Source: DASRAA01 sp963814165
GTDB lineage: Bacteria; Acidobacteriota; Terriglobia; Terriglobales; Acidobacteriaceae
DNA: 64,000 nucleotides
Direction of reading: 5' to 3'
NCBI GenBank assembly: GCA_963814165.1
Contig: CAWFBW010000016.1
Span: 186,001 to 250,000 of the forward strand
In this document: one piece after another, positions 18,596 to 26,287 of the stretch
Layout of the letters: the number at the start of each line of letters is the position of its first letter
Position numbering within the stretch: the stretch's first letter is position 1
Notes under the pieces: model-generated
The model's input: only the letters and a program-made list of their open reading frames with translations
Database searches by the model: none
Told to the model about the DNA's origin: nothing
Made by a program: the position numbers and the translations under genes

Positions 18596-19771
18596 TTAGC
18601 GGCCGATGACTTTGCGTGACGTCGAGACGGGGACCTGTTCGACGATTTCGATGCCGAAGCCTTCGAGGCCAGCGACTTTGCGCGGGTGATTGGTCAGCAG
18701 GCGGATGCGTTTGAGGTTGAGGTCGCTGAGAATCTGCGCGCCGATGCCGATTTCGCGCTGAGTGCGGCGTTGGCTTTCGGGCAGCGTGGGCAGGCGCTGT
18801 TCGTGGTGGAATTGCAGCGTCAGCTTGTCACCGAGCTTTTCGACGGAGTAGCCCTTTGAGGTTTGGTGCAGGTAGATGAGTGCGCCGCGGCCTTCGTCGG
18901 CGATGCGCTGCATGGAACCCTCGATGGCATCGCGGCAGCCGCACCACGTGGCGCCGAAGACGTCGCCCATTAGACAGTGCGCGTGCATGCGGACAAGGAC
19001 GGGGTCGTCGGTGGCGTGCTCAACGTCGCCGCGAACCAGCGCGATGTGGGTCTCGTCGTTGATGTCGGATTCGTACACGATCATGCGGAAGTCGCCGTAA
19101 GCCGTGGGCACGACGCTCTCGGCGAGACGGCGCACGTAGCGCTCGTGGGCCATGCGATAGCGAATGAGCTCGGCGACCGTCAGCATCTTGAGGTTGTGCG
19201 CGCGGCAGAAGCCGGCGAGCTCGGGCACGCGGGCCATGGTGCCGTCGTCGTTCATGATCTCGCAGATGACGCCGGCGGGAACGAGCCCGGCAAGACGGGC
19301 GAGATCGACGGAGGCTTCGGTCTGTCCGGCGCGAACGAGGACTCCGCCTTTGCGGGCGCGCAGAGGAAACGTGTGGCCAGGACGCGCGAGATCGTTAGGA
19401 CGCGTGCCGGGATCGATGGCGACCTTGATGGTGTGCGAGCGATCGTAGGCGGAGATACCGGTGGTAACGCCGTCGCGGGCGTCGATGGATTCCGTGAAAG
19501 CGGTGCCGAAGTTGGAGGTGTTCTCGGCCGACATGGGGGGAAGGCGCAGGTAGTCGAGGCGCTCTTCGGTCATGGCCAGACAAATGAGGCCGCGTCCGTA
19601 GCGGGCCATGAAGTTGATGGTTTCGGGAGTGATCTTTTCGGCGGCCATGGTGAGGTCGCCTTCGTTCTCGCGGTCTTCGTCGTCAATGACGACGATCATG
19701 CGTCCGGCGCGGATCTCGTCGATCGCGGTCTCGACGTCGCAGAATAGGGAAGCGTTGGACATGGCAGGCAA
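18596..19771 (-). CDS. ribBA: RibB (DHBP synthase) with degenerate RibA (GTP cyclohydrolase II) domain
   Basis: A 391-residue fusion. Residues about 1-205 are 3,4-dihydroxy-2-butanone 4-phosphate synthase, with the metal/substrate motif DDEDRENEGDL and later GHTFPLRARKGGVLVRAGQTEA, making the four-carbon precursor of riboflavin from ribulose 5-phosphate. Residues about 206-391 are GTP-cyclohydrolase-II-like: zinc ligands in HCLMGDVFGATWCGC are kept, but the RQEGRGIGL segment reads HQTSKGYSV, and the RAYxLQD and DxRDY regions with catalytic Tyr and Asp are not recognisable. RLLTNHPRKVAGLEGFG is normal. The first half should be active; the second is doubtful. No FMN riboswitch was seen upstream. 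Confidence 0.85.
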   Translation of the reverse strand: MPAMSNASLFCDVETAIDEIRAGRMIVVIDDEDRENEGDLTMAAEKITPETINFMARYGRGLICLAMTEERLDYLRLPPMSAENTSNFGTAFTESIDARDGVTTGISAYDRSHTIKVAIDPGTRPNDLARPGHTFPLRARKGGVLVRAGQTEASVDLARLAGLVPAGVICEIMNDDGTMARVPELAGFCRAHNLKMLTVAELIRYRMAHERYVRRLAESVVPTAYGDFRMIVYESDINDETHIALVRGDVEHATDDPVLVRMHAHCLMGDVFGATWCGCRDAIEGSMQRIADEGRGALIYLHQTSKGYSVEKLGDKLTLQFHHEQRLPTLPESQRRTQREIGIGAQILSDLNLKRIRLLTNHPRKVAGLEGFGIEIVEQVPVSTSRKVIGR

Positions 19772-19867
19772 CTCAAGATTCTAGCAGCTGACGGTCGCGC
19801 TTCGCTTTTCGCTCTTCGGGCGTTAAGTACTGGCGAAAAGCGAACAGCGAGAGGCGAGGAGCGATTG

Positions 19868-20917
19868 TCAGGCTGTTGGATTGAAGAGGCGGATGATCCA
19901 GAAGGTGAGCATGGCCACGGCGGCCGAGGCAGGGATGGTGAGAATCCAGGCCCAGACGATGCGGGTGGCGACGCCCCAGCGCACAGCGGAGAGGCGGTGA
20001 GTGCTGCCGACTCCGACTATGGCTCCGGTGATTGTGTGAGTGGTGCTGACGGGGATTCCGGCGAGAGCGGTGCCGAAGAGGGTGATGGCTCCGGCGGTCT
20101 CGGCGCAGAATCCGCCGACGGGCTTGAGCTTGGTGATCTTGGAGCCCATGGTGTGGACGATGCGCCATCCGCCGAGATAAGTGCCGAGAGCGATGGCAGC
20201 GTGGGCGGCCAGGATGATAGGCCAGTGCCAGTGTCCCCAGTTGGCGGCGAAGTCGTCCTTGGTCATGACACCGGCGGTATAGAGAGCTCCGGCGACGATA
20301 CCCATGGTCTTTTGTGCGTCGTTACCGCCGTGGCCGAGGCTGTAGGCGGCTGCTGAAACCAACTGAAGTCTGCGGAACAGCTTGTCAACTTGTCGCGGCG
20401 ACTTTCGCTGAAAGATCCACGAGACTGCCACCATCATGCCGAAGCCGATTACAAACCCCATCAAGGGCGCAACGACGATGAAGATGAGTGTCTTGGTCCA
20501 TCCGCTGGAAATGATGACGTGCGGCGCTGCCGACCATCCGTGCAGGATCGCAGCGCGGGCCATGGCGGCTCCGGCGTAGCCGCCGATGAGGGCGTGGGAC
20601 GATGAGGTTGGAAGACCCCACAACCAGGTGAGCAGGTCCCAGATGATGGCGCCGATCAATCCGGCGATGACGACGTACTGGGTGACGATGTCGAGCTGGA
20701 TCATGCCCTTGCCAATCGTCTTGGCAACGGCGGTGCCCAAGAGGAAGGCGGCGAGGAAATTGAAGGCCGCGGCCCAGGCTACGGCTAATCGTGGCGACAG
20801 GACCCGGGTGGAAACGACGGTAGCGATGCTGTTGGCGGCGTCGTGAAATCCGTTGAGAAAGTCGAAGATGAGCGCGGTAATGACGGTAATGACCAGCAGC
20901 ACCATTCCGGTGGTCAT
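19868..20917 (-). CDS. pit: PiT-family inorganic phosphate transporter
   Basis: A 349-residue inner-membrane transporter with about 10 helices. The family duplication signature is visible twice: FDFLNGFHDAANSIATVVSTR near residue 17 and GIPVSTTHTITGAIVGVG near residue 295. Pit proteins take up metal-phosphate with protons. It lies 49 bases after a DUF47 gene on the same strand, the usual low-affinity phosphate-uptake pair, and the two are probably one operon. Confidence 0.93.
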   Translation of the reverse strand: MTTGMVLLVITVITALIFDFLNGFHDAANSIATVVSTRVLSPRLAVAWAAAFNFLAAFLLGTAVAKTIGKGMIQLDIVTQYVVIAGLIGAIIWDLLTWLWGLPTSSSHALIGGYAGAAMARAAILHGWSAAPHVIISSGWTKTLIFIVVAPLMGFVIGFGMMVAVSWIFQRKSPRQVDKLFRRLQLVSAAAYSLGHGGNDAQKTMGIVAGALYTAGVMTKDDFAANWGHWHWPIILAAHAAIALGTYLGGWRIVHTMGSKITKLKPVGGFCAETAGAITLFGTALAGIPVSTTHTITGAIVGVGSTHRLSAVRWGVATRIVWAWILTIPASAAVAMLTFWIIRLFNPTA

Positions 20918-20966
20918 AGTCGTTTACTCCATCTGGATGGATCGGTCGGATGCACGCGATGGGGTC

Positions 20967-21587
20967 TCAGGCGCTTTTGAGGATGACAGTTTCCAAGACG
21001 TTAGCCACGTCTTCGGCTTTGTCGCTGGCTTCTTCCAAGACTTCTAGGAGTTCTTTCAACTTAATCAGCGTGATCGGGTCGGGCTCTCCTTCGAAGAGAC
21101 GGCCGATGGCTTCGCGGCTCACCTTGTCAGCCTCGTTCTCCAGACGATTGACTTCGACACAGTGCTGAAGAACTTGTCCCTCTTTGCCGAGCAGTGCGAC
21201 GGCCTTGCCGAGTTCTTCCGTTTGCCGAAGAATGATGCCGGCCAAAAGTTTGGCGGAAGGCGAGGGCGCGACGATTTTGTAGTTGAGCAGTCGGTCTGCC
21301 GCGGAAAAGATAAAGTCGAGAACGTCGTCGAGCGAGGACGCGAGCAGGTGAATGTCTTCGCGATCGAAGGGCGTGATAAACGTTTGATTGAGCTTGACGA
21401 GAATCTGGTGGGTCATCTCGTCTCCACGATGCTCGATGTCGGTGATTTTGGCGACGGCAGCCGGCATCTTTTCGTAGTCGTAATCATTAAGCAACTCCGA
21501 CAAGACGCGGGCGCCGTCTTTGACGTTGTCGGCGATACTGGCAAAGAGGTCGAAAAACTTGGTTTCCCGGGGTATGAGGCGAACCAT
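20967..21587 (-). CDS. DUF47/PhoU-like Pit accessory protein
   Basis: A 206-residue all-helical protein of the DUF47 (TIGR00153) family, related to PhoU. Features include FFDLFASIADNVKDGARVL near the N-terminus, ITDIEHRGDEMTHQILVKLN and FDREDIHLLASSLDDVLDFI. Acidic residues in the last two segments correspond to PhoU-like metal-binding positions. Members are encoded next to pit genes and modulate phosphate uptake; here it is the upstream gene of the pair. Confidence 0.9.
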   Translation of the reverse strand: MVRLIPRETKFFDLFASIADNVKDGARVLSELLNDYDYEKMPAAVAKITDIEHRGDEMTHQILVKLNQTFITPFDREDIHLLASSLDDVLDFIFSAADRLLNYKIVAPSPSAKLLAGIILRQTEELGKAVALLGKEGQVLQHCVEVNRLENEADKVSREAIGRLFEGEPDPITLIKLKELLEVLEEASDKAEDVANVLETVILKSA

Positions 21588-21772
21588 GAATGCGTTCCTT
21601 GAGAAGCTTGGCTCAGGCTAAAGAAGCGGACAACAAGATGTTTAAATAGCGTTACAGAATGATGAACAAGTAACTATGGCATGTAGGCAAGCCGCAGGTC
21701 AAACCAATGTGCAGGCACCGTTATTACAGCGTCGGACTGCTGTTAAGCTATTGAAGCTATTGGCATAAGTCG

Positions 21773-22169
21773 CTATAGGCCGAATTCTGAGTCGGCCGGA
21801 CGTGAGCTAGCCGGCGAAACCAAGTGGGACTCTAAGCGAGCACGGAGTGCGTTGGCGACGGCGTCGAGAAATACGGCGCGCGCGGTGTGCGCCGGACCTA
21901 GCAGGAGCACGGGCATCTGCGGCCGGATCTGACGGTTGCCAGCGGATGGCGATCTGCTCGTCGTAGGTAAAGGCGGAGCTGACGGTCGAGAGGTGATAGC
22001 GCGTCTTGCCAAGGCGTCTCGGCAGATCGTCGATTTTCAGAACGAAATCGGCACTATACCCAGCTTGGGTCACGACGTTGGCACCGGAACTGAGCCGCGA
22101 GACATCGTTGCCGATGGCGAGAATTCGACACAACTGGGGGCGATGGCGGCGATTCATGGGGACGGTCAT
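21773..22169 (-). CDS. Receiver-like protein without phospho-acceptor Asp (one +1 frameshift)
   Basis: On the minus strand, RILAIGNDVSRLSSGANVV followed by QAGYSADFVLKIDDLPRRL and RYHLSTVSSAFTYDEQIAI has the beta-alpha layout of a response-regulator receiver domain. The frame then shifts: removing one base near 21929 joins it to IRPQMPVLLLGPAHTARAV, which resembles the beta-4 region. About 130 residues result. The position of the usual phosphorylated Asp (after beta-3) reads Ser, and the N-terminal acidic pair is reduced to one Asp, so it may not be phosphorylated. The start is uncertain (ATG at 22169 or 22157). No kinase is adjacent. Confidence 0.5.
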
Positions 22170-22235
22170 TAAGAGAGCATTGAAGCGGCAGAATAGCAAG
22201 AAGACTTTTTCGTAACGAAAAGTGCCGGTAAGAGG

Positions 22236-22598
22236 TCAACCGTCGGAGCGCCTGCGATGCTCGCACCCCGCGGAGTTGAGGCATTCGTCGGCGATTTGAA
22301 GGCGCTCAACGGGCCGGCCACCGAGAATGTGCTGCTGGACAATCTCTTCGGCATCGGCCAAAGTCACGCGGCCGTACCACACGCCTTCGGGATACACGAC
22401 AACCGTGGGACCATGCTCGCACTGATCGAGGCACCCGGACTTGTTGGCACGCACCGTCGCCTGGGAACCGGTGACCGACAGAAGGCGCTTGAATTCGCGA
22501 TGGAGGAGCGCGGTACCCGGCGAGTCGCAACAGCCACGAGGGTGTCCTTCAGGCCGCTGATTACCGCAAATGAAGATGTGTTTGTCGAACTTAGGCAT
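22236..22598 (-). CDS. Thioredoxin-like 2Fe-2S ferredoxin
   Basis: A 120-residue protein starting MPKFDKHIFICGNQR. Four cysteines lie in the order expected for the thioredoxin-like [2Fe-2S] ferredoxins: ICGNQR near residue 11, GCCDSPG near residue 22 and SGCLDQCEHGPTVVVYPEG near residues 52-56. These proteins shuttle electrons in unidentified reactions. It is followed at the left by the receiver-like gene and preceded by a terminator belonging to the next small gene, so it probably has its own promoter. Confidence 0.85.
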   Translation of the reverse strand: MPKFDKHIFICGNQRPEGHPRGCCDSPGTALLHREFKRLLSVTGSQATVRANKSGCLDQCEHGPTVVVYPEGVWYGRVTLADAEEIVQQHILGGRPVERLQIADECLNSAGCEHRRRSDG

Positions 22599-22641
22599 TG
22601 GGAACTCCGGACGAGGTGAGCAGGTTGATCGGTACGACAGC

Positions 22642-22670
22642 AAAAAAAAATACGGGCCGCATGCGGCCCG
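22642..22670 (-). terminator. Rho-independent terminator of the 75-residue protein gene
   Basis: On the minus strand CGGGCCGC and GCGGCCCG form an 8-bp GC-rich stem (22653-22670) followed by TA and nine T residues (22650-22642). It lies 23 bases after the stop of the leftward gene at 22693. Confidence 0.85.
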
Positions 22671-22692
22671 CGCGATGTCGCAAATGTTTGGG

Positions 22693-22920
22693 CTATAGAG
22701 TCGATTCGATCTCAAAGCCCCAGGCTTCCAGGAGTGGTTCGGGAATGTACTTTGAGTTCTTGTTTTTGCGCGCCCATTCGCGCAATCGGGTGGAGCGAAC
22801 AAACTGGTCCGGTTGGAGTTTGAACTCCTTGACCACTTGTTCAAATTCGGTGATGGTGGGGACTACCGGGCCGATGGGCTCGGGCTTTCCCCAGTTTGGA
22901 TTGCCACGTCGCTTTGCCAT
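22693..22920 (-). CDS. Small conserved protein, function unknown
   Basis: A 75-residue protein, MAKRRGNPNWGKPEP at the start, then an acidic/basic segment TEFEQVVKEFKLQPDQFVRS and ending WARKNKNSKYIPEPLLEAWG. The basic Gly/Asn/Trp N-terminus looks like a nucleic-acid contact tail and the middle like a short helical domain. It has its own strong terminator downstream. I recall similar small proteins in acidobacteria but no function. Confidence 0.65.
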   Translation of the reverse strand: MAKRRGNPNWGKPEPIGPVVPTITEFEQVVKEFKLQPDQFVRSTRLREWARKNKNSKYIPEPLLEAWGFEIESTL

Positions 22921-23396
22921 AATTAGTTTGCTTCCTGTCTTTTTAGATGTTTGATCGTCGCGCCCGGATGAACAAATATTCTCGACGATTGCATCGGCAC
23001 AAGTTATTGCTGTTCAACTACTTCCAACAACAAATCCCGGCCAGCTCAAGACACTCTGCCTGCAAGGATTGCACACCCCCCTTGGGGCGCCTCGCAGGAC
23101 TTGGACGGCACCAGTGTAACCCGATTTTTATTTTCAACTCAAGGAAAAACGAGGGGTCAGGGGATATCGTCTGCTTTGCCAGTTGTTCGGAACAAAAGAG
23201 TTAACTTATTGTTAATCAAATGCTTCCAAGCTGGCTTGGTTAGCATGGGAGGAAGCTCAACCGGAAAAAATACGACAAAAGTAGCAGGCAGGGCGCCGTG
23301 AACACCGGGCGGGTTCAGCGCCCGGGGAAGCGGTCTATTCAGGACATATCGGTTCAAACAGGCGCTGCCGGAGTGCGCCGGGCTACCCGTGGCCAG
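22921..23396. other. Intergenic stretch, no gene seen
   Basis: 476 bases upstream of the 75-residue gene and downstream of the Big_2 lipoprotein gene. It is AT-richer than its surroundings between 22940 and 23280. Near 23304-23330 a GC hairpin (CCGGGCGG...CGCCCGG) resembles the hairpins of the repeats found at 24.2 and 28.4 kb. No open frame here resembles a protein family. Confidence 0.5.
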
Positions 23397-24017
23397 TTAC
23401 TGTACGACGGTAATAGTCGCCGAATTGGACGTGACGCCCCCCGTAGTCGCGGTGACCGTGCAGGTTCCGACAGTCGCGGCGGTGGCCAATCCGGTGGAGG
23501 AAATCGCCGCAACGGAACTCGGAACAGCTGTCCAAGTAGAAGTGGCGGTGACATCGCCGGTGGTGCCGTCCTTATATGTTGCGGTGGCTGTGAATTGGAC
23601 GGTGGTTGGCCCGAGGGACAGACTGAGCGTTTGCGTAAGGGGAGCGATGGTGACACTGGATACCGTTTTTGTGGTCACGGTAACGCCCGTATTGGCGATG
23701 ACGCTGCCGCTTTGCGCCTTGACCGTGGTGGTGCCCAACGACACGCCGGTGAGCAGGCCACCGCCGCTGATGGAGGCAATGCTGGGCTGATTGGTGCTCC
23801 AGGCCACGCTACTAGTGACGTCTCCGGTGGTGTTGTTGCCGTAGGTGGCGGTAGCCGAGTACTGCTGGGTGACGCCCGGGGCAACGGTCGTGTTCAACGG
23901 CGCAATCGCCAAGGCGGTAATCGAAGTTGAAGATGGGAAGAACTGGCCACAGCTGGTGGACGCGATTAGCAAGGCGAGCACAAGCGTTGTCAACAGGATG
24001 TAGGAATATCTCTGCAC
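23397..24017 (-). CDS. Lipoprotein with two Big_2-like immunoglobulin domains
   Basis: A 206-residue predicted lipoprotein. The signal peptide ends in the lipobox LLIASTSC-G, so Cys at about residue 23 would be lipidated. Two bacterial Ig-like (Big_2) domains follow: residues about 33-115 (ITALAIAPLNTTVAPGVTQQ, then ASISGGGLLTGVSLGTTTV) and 117-206 (VSSVTIAPLTQTLSLSLGPT, then AAISSTGLATAATVGTCTV). Composition is very rich in Thr, Ser, Ala and Gly. It is probably surface exposed and may mediate adhesion; no catalytic domain is attached. Confidence 0.75.
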   Translation of the reverse strand: MQRYSYILLTTLVLALLIASTSCGQFFPSSTSITALAIAPLNTTVAPGVTQQYSATATYGNNTTGDVTSSVAWSTNQPSIASISGGGLLTGVSLGTTTVKAQSGSVIANTGVTVTTKTVSSVTIAPLTQTLSLSLGPTTVQFTATATYKDGTTGDVTATSTWTAVPSSVAAISSTGLATAATVGTCTVTATTGGVTSNSATITVVQ

Positions 24018-24384
24018 GGAGCTAATCCTACCATTTGCTCCACTTTCTGCGAAGGGTGGGTAGAGACTGGAAGGAGTAAGGATTCCGGCTCAAAAGCGCA
24101 GCGGTTTCAGACGACCGGCACAGCTCACTGACTGCCAACGCGGCTAGAGCGGTTTCGGAGTTGTTGTAGCCTGTGGCGGTTGTGGTAGAGCGGCGCTTCA
24201 CGCCGCGTTATCGCGTTTGTCCTTCCAGGTGGAAGAACCGGGCTTCAGCCCGGTGAACACGAATCCCTACAACGACGACGGGCTTTATTCCCGGCCTCAT
24301 CCAGCCCGCAGGGCGTCATTTGTGTGACCCGTGGGCGTAAGCGGTACGCTACCGTCAACAAAGGCAGAGCCGGTTTTAACCGGC
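24018..24384. other. Intergenic region with hairpin repeats
   Basis: This gap between the lipoprotein gene and the TIR gene end holds a REP-like element (24182-24256), a second small inverted repeat AGCCGGTTTTAACCGGCGG near 24368, and no credible coding frame. Confidence 0.55.
24182..24256. repeat. REP-like hairpin repeat, copy A1
   Basis: The unit is GTGGTAGAG, then hairpin CGGCG-CTTCA-CGCCG, a spacer with GCGTTTGT, then CAGGTGGAAGA and hairpin CCGGGC-TTCA-GCCCGG. A second copy with the same order and compensating changes in the stems lies at 28423-28495. Confidence 0.7.
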
Positions 24385-24445
24385 GGCACTCTTCGGCGAG
24401 GGCCTTCAGACTCGGCTCAGGTGGGTCTTTTGACCTTTCTATCCA

Positions 24446-25549
24446 CTATCCACTATTACTGTTTTTCAAATCCCGCAACAGCCGCTCCAAAGCCTTCTTA
24501 TACAAGTCGTGGTCTCTCCAATAGCCAAACTCTCCGATATGCCGCGTCCGCCGGATGTCGGCCGCCCACGCCTTCGTCGCCTCCATCACCGCCTCGTCCA
24601 CTCGGATGGGAAACAGCACCGGCTTCCCGCTTCTGTGCTCCCGTTCAAACGCCGCCTGCACCTCCCGCTCCACCCAGGGGCTCACCACCGAGTTCTCCGA
24701 GAGCACCAGCAGCAGTTTGTCGTGCACTCGAATCGATTCCTCGATCCGCTCCTGGAATCGGTCACCGATTTTCAGGTCCTCCGGCGCAAACCAGCAGCGC
24801 ACGCCTTTGGCCTGCAGGTCGGCATGGAGCCGCTCGGCAAACTCCTGATCGTGGGTCGAGTGGCTGATGAAACAGGAGTAATATTCGATGGTACTCACCG
24901 CTACATCTCGAACGAACTTAATGAACTCCTTCGGTACGCCGCACCCACGCAGGAATACCTCTGGAATCTTGCCACGCGATTTGTAAACGGTGTCAATGCC
25001 GATGGTGGACGGCGCATGGTGTTTGACGGTTTGGAGGCCCTTGGCAGCCCTCAGATCGACGTTGGCAAACGTCGTTGTACCAGCGATAGCCCGAGAGAAG
25101 TCCGCCCGCCGCAGTTCCGCCCCGCTGAGATTTGTCCTGCTGAGGTGGGCCTCAAGAAGAGTCGCGCCGCTGAGGTCCGCGCCGCTGAGGTCCGCCCTGC
25201 GGAGGTTCGCCCCGAAGAGGTCCGCCCCGCCAAGGTGCGCTTCGCGGAGGTTTGCCCCGGCGAGGTCCGCAACCGTCAGATCTGCTCCGCTGAGGTATGC
25301 CCCGCAAAGGTTAGCCCCGTTGAGGTCTGCCAAGCCGAAGTTCGCGCCGACGAGGTTCGCCCCATTGAGCACCGACCCGCCGATGAGCGCACGGACGAGG
25401 TCTGAATCGCCGAGGTCCTCCCCGCCGAGGTCCACACCAATGAGGTCCGCGTCAACAAAATCCGGGCGCGTCTGCGGGTGCGCTTTCCTCCACTTATTCC
25501 ACTTCTCGACGCCTTGCTTGAGGATTTCGAGATGTTCAGGGTTCGCCAT
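24446..25549 (-). CDS. Pentapeptide-repeat protein with C-terminal TIR domain
   Basis: A 367-residue two-domain protein. Residues about 30-175 are some 25 pentapeptide repeats of the A(D/N)LxG type (for example NGANLVGANFGLADLNGANL), which fold as a right-handed quadrilateral beta-helix. Residues about 224-360 are a TIR domain: YSCFISHSTHDQEFAERL, WFAPEDLKIGD and SPWVEREV, where Glu296 is at the position of the catalytic Glu of NAD-hydrolysing TIR domains. No signal peptide is present. Bacterial TIR proteins are commonly anti-phage effectors; here the beta-helix could sense or oligomerise, which is inference. The 3' part and upstream flank are duplicated 3.6 kb away. Confidence 0.85.
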   Translation of the reverse strand: MANPEHLEILKQGVEKWNKWRKAHPQTRPDFVDADLIGVDLGGEDLGDSDLVRALIGGSVLNGANLVGANFGLADLNGANLCGAYLSGADLTVADLAGANLREAHLGGADLFGANLRRADLSGADLSGATLLEAHLSRTNLSGAELRRADFSRAIAGTTTFANVDLRAAKGLQTVKHHAPSTIGIDTVYKSRGKIPEVFLRGCGVPKEFIKFVRDVAVSTIEYYSCFISHSTHDQEFAERLHADLQAKGVRCWFAPEDLKIGDRFQERIEESIRVHDKLLLVLSENSVVSPWVEREVQAAFEREHRSGKPVLFPIRVDEAVMEATKAWAADIRRTRHIGEFGYWRDHDLYKKALERLLRDLKNSNSG

Positions 25550-25794
25550 GGCCGCGTGACCTCGCTTGCTTCCGCGTTGCTACGGATGATTTCGGATGTT
25601 CCCAGAAGGCCACACTCTACCCGCCCCTTCCCGCCCCGTCAATGCGAGAAAGTAACCGACCGCGGTGCTGATATTGAGTCGGTGAACCGAGGCGCGACGA
25701 TGACGTACCGGCGTGCTATTGCGCCGCCCGCATTTGTCGACAGCAGGCAAAAGTGGCCACCCGACGGGCGACGGCAAATACTATTCGGTTTCGC

Positions 25795-26178
25795 TTAGCA
25801 GCCCGCGAGACACTTCCTCAACTCTTCCACGTGATCGAGAGCCGCCTCACGAAGCTTCGTAATCACTTTAAGGATATTCCCGCTGTTTGACTGGATAGTC
25901 GTCGTCCATGTCTCCATCTTGTCCAGAGCTTTCACTTTCGACTCGAGCGTACGGACAGAGCGCTCAATGACACGCAGGTCTGCATCCGCATTCTTCTCAG
26001 CAACGCTTTGGCTAAATAGAAGGGCCTTCGCAACGCTGAATGCAGCAGACAGGTAAACGTCCGTGGACGGATCCGAAGAGTTCCAAATTACGAACAGGTC
26101 CTTCTCGATCCTATTAATGGCGAAAATCGCAGAAGCACTTTGAATGGAAAACGCTGCGCGTTTTCCACATCCCCACAC
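25795..26178 (-). CDS. Hypothetical protein with C-terminal coiled coil
   Basis: A 127-residue frame with amino-acid use like a real protein: AINRIEKDLFVIWNSSDPST, then VYLSAAFSVAKALLFSQSVA and a helical heptad-like stretch VIERSVRTLESKVKALDKM. The first Met gives a Cys-containing start (MWGCGKRAAF) that may be wrong; a later or upstream start cannot be chosen. No family was recognised. It sits in the accessory region between the TIR gene and a secreted protein gene and may be a fragment of a larger gene. Confidence 0.45.
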   Translation of the reverse strand: MWGCGKRAAFSIQSASAIFAINRIEKDLFVIWNSSDPSTDVYLSAAFSVAKALLFSQSVAEKNADADLRVIERSVRTLESKVKALDKMETWTTTIQSNSGNILKVITKLREAALDHVEELRKCLAGC

Positions 26179-26287
26179 CCGGCTACGATTGCGAACTATT
26201 CTCTACTAAAGCGTTACACTAACATTCCACTTGCTACAAAAGATCGGTCAGGTCACAGTAGTTATTGAGGCACGAAGATCTCGTTAG

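Noticed and set aside
19772..19867. FMN riboswitch upstream of ribBA
   Set aside because: Conserved riboswitch elements were not found; the short gap holds only degenerate repeats.
24509..25405. 298-codon frame on the + strand with repeated Glu-Val-Arg-Pro-type residues
   Set aside because: It is the reverse of the pentapeptide repeats of the TIR gene; the periodicity is inherited from that gene.
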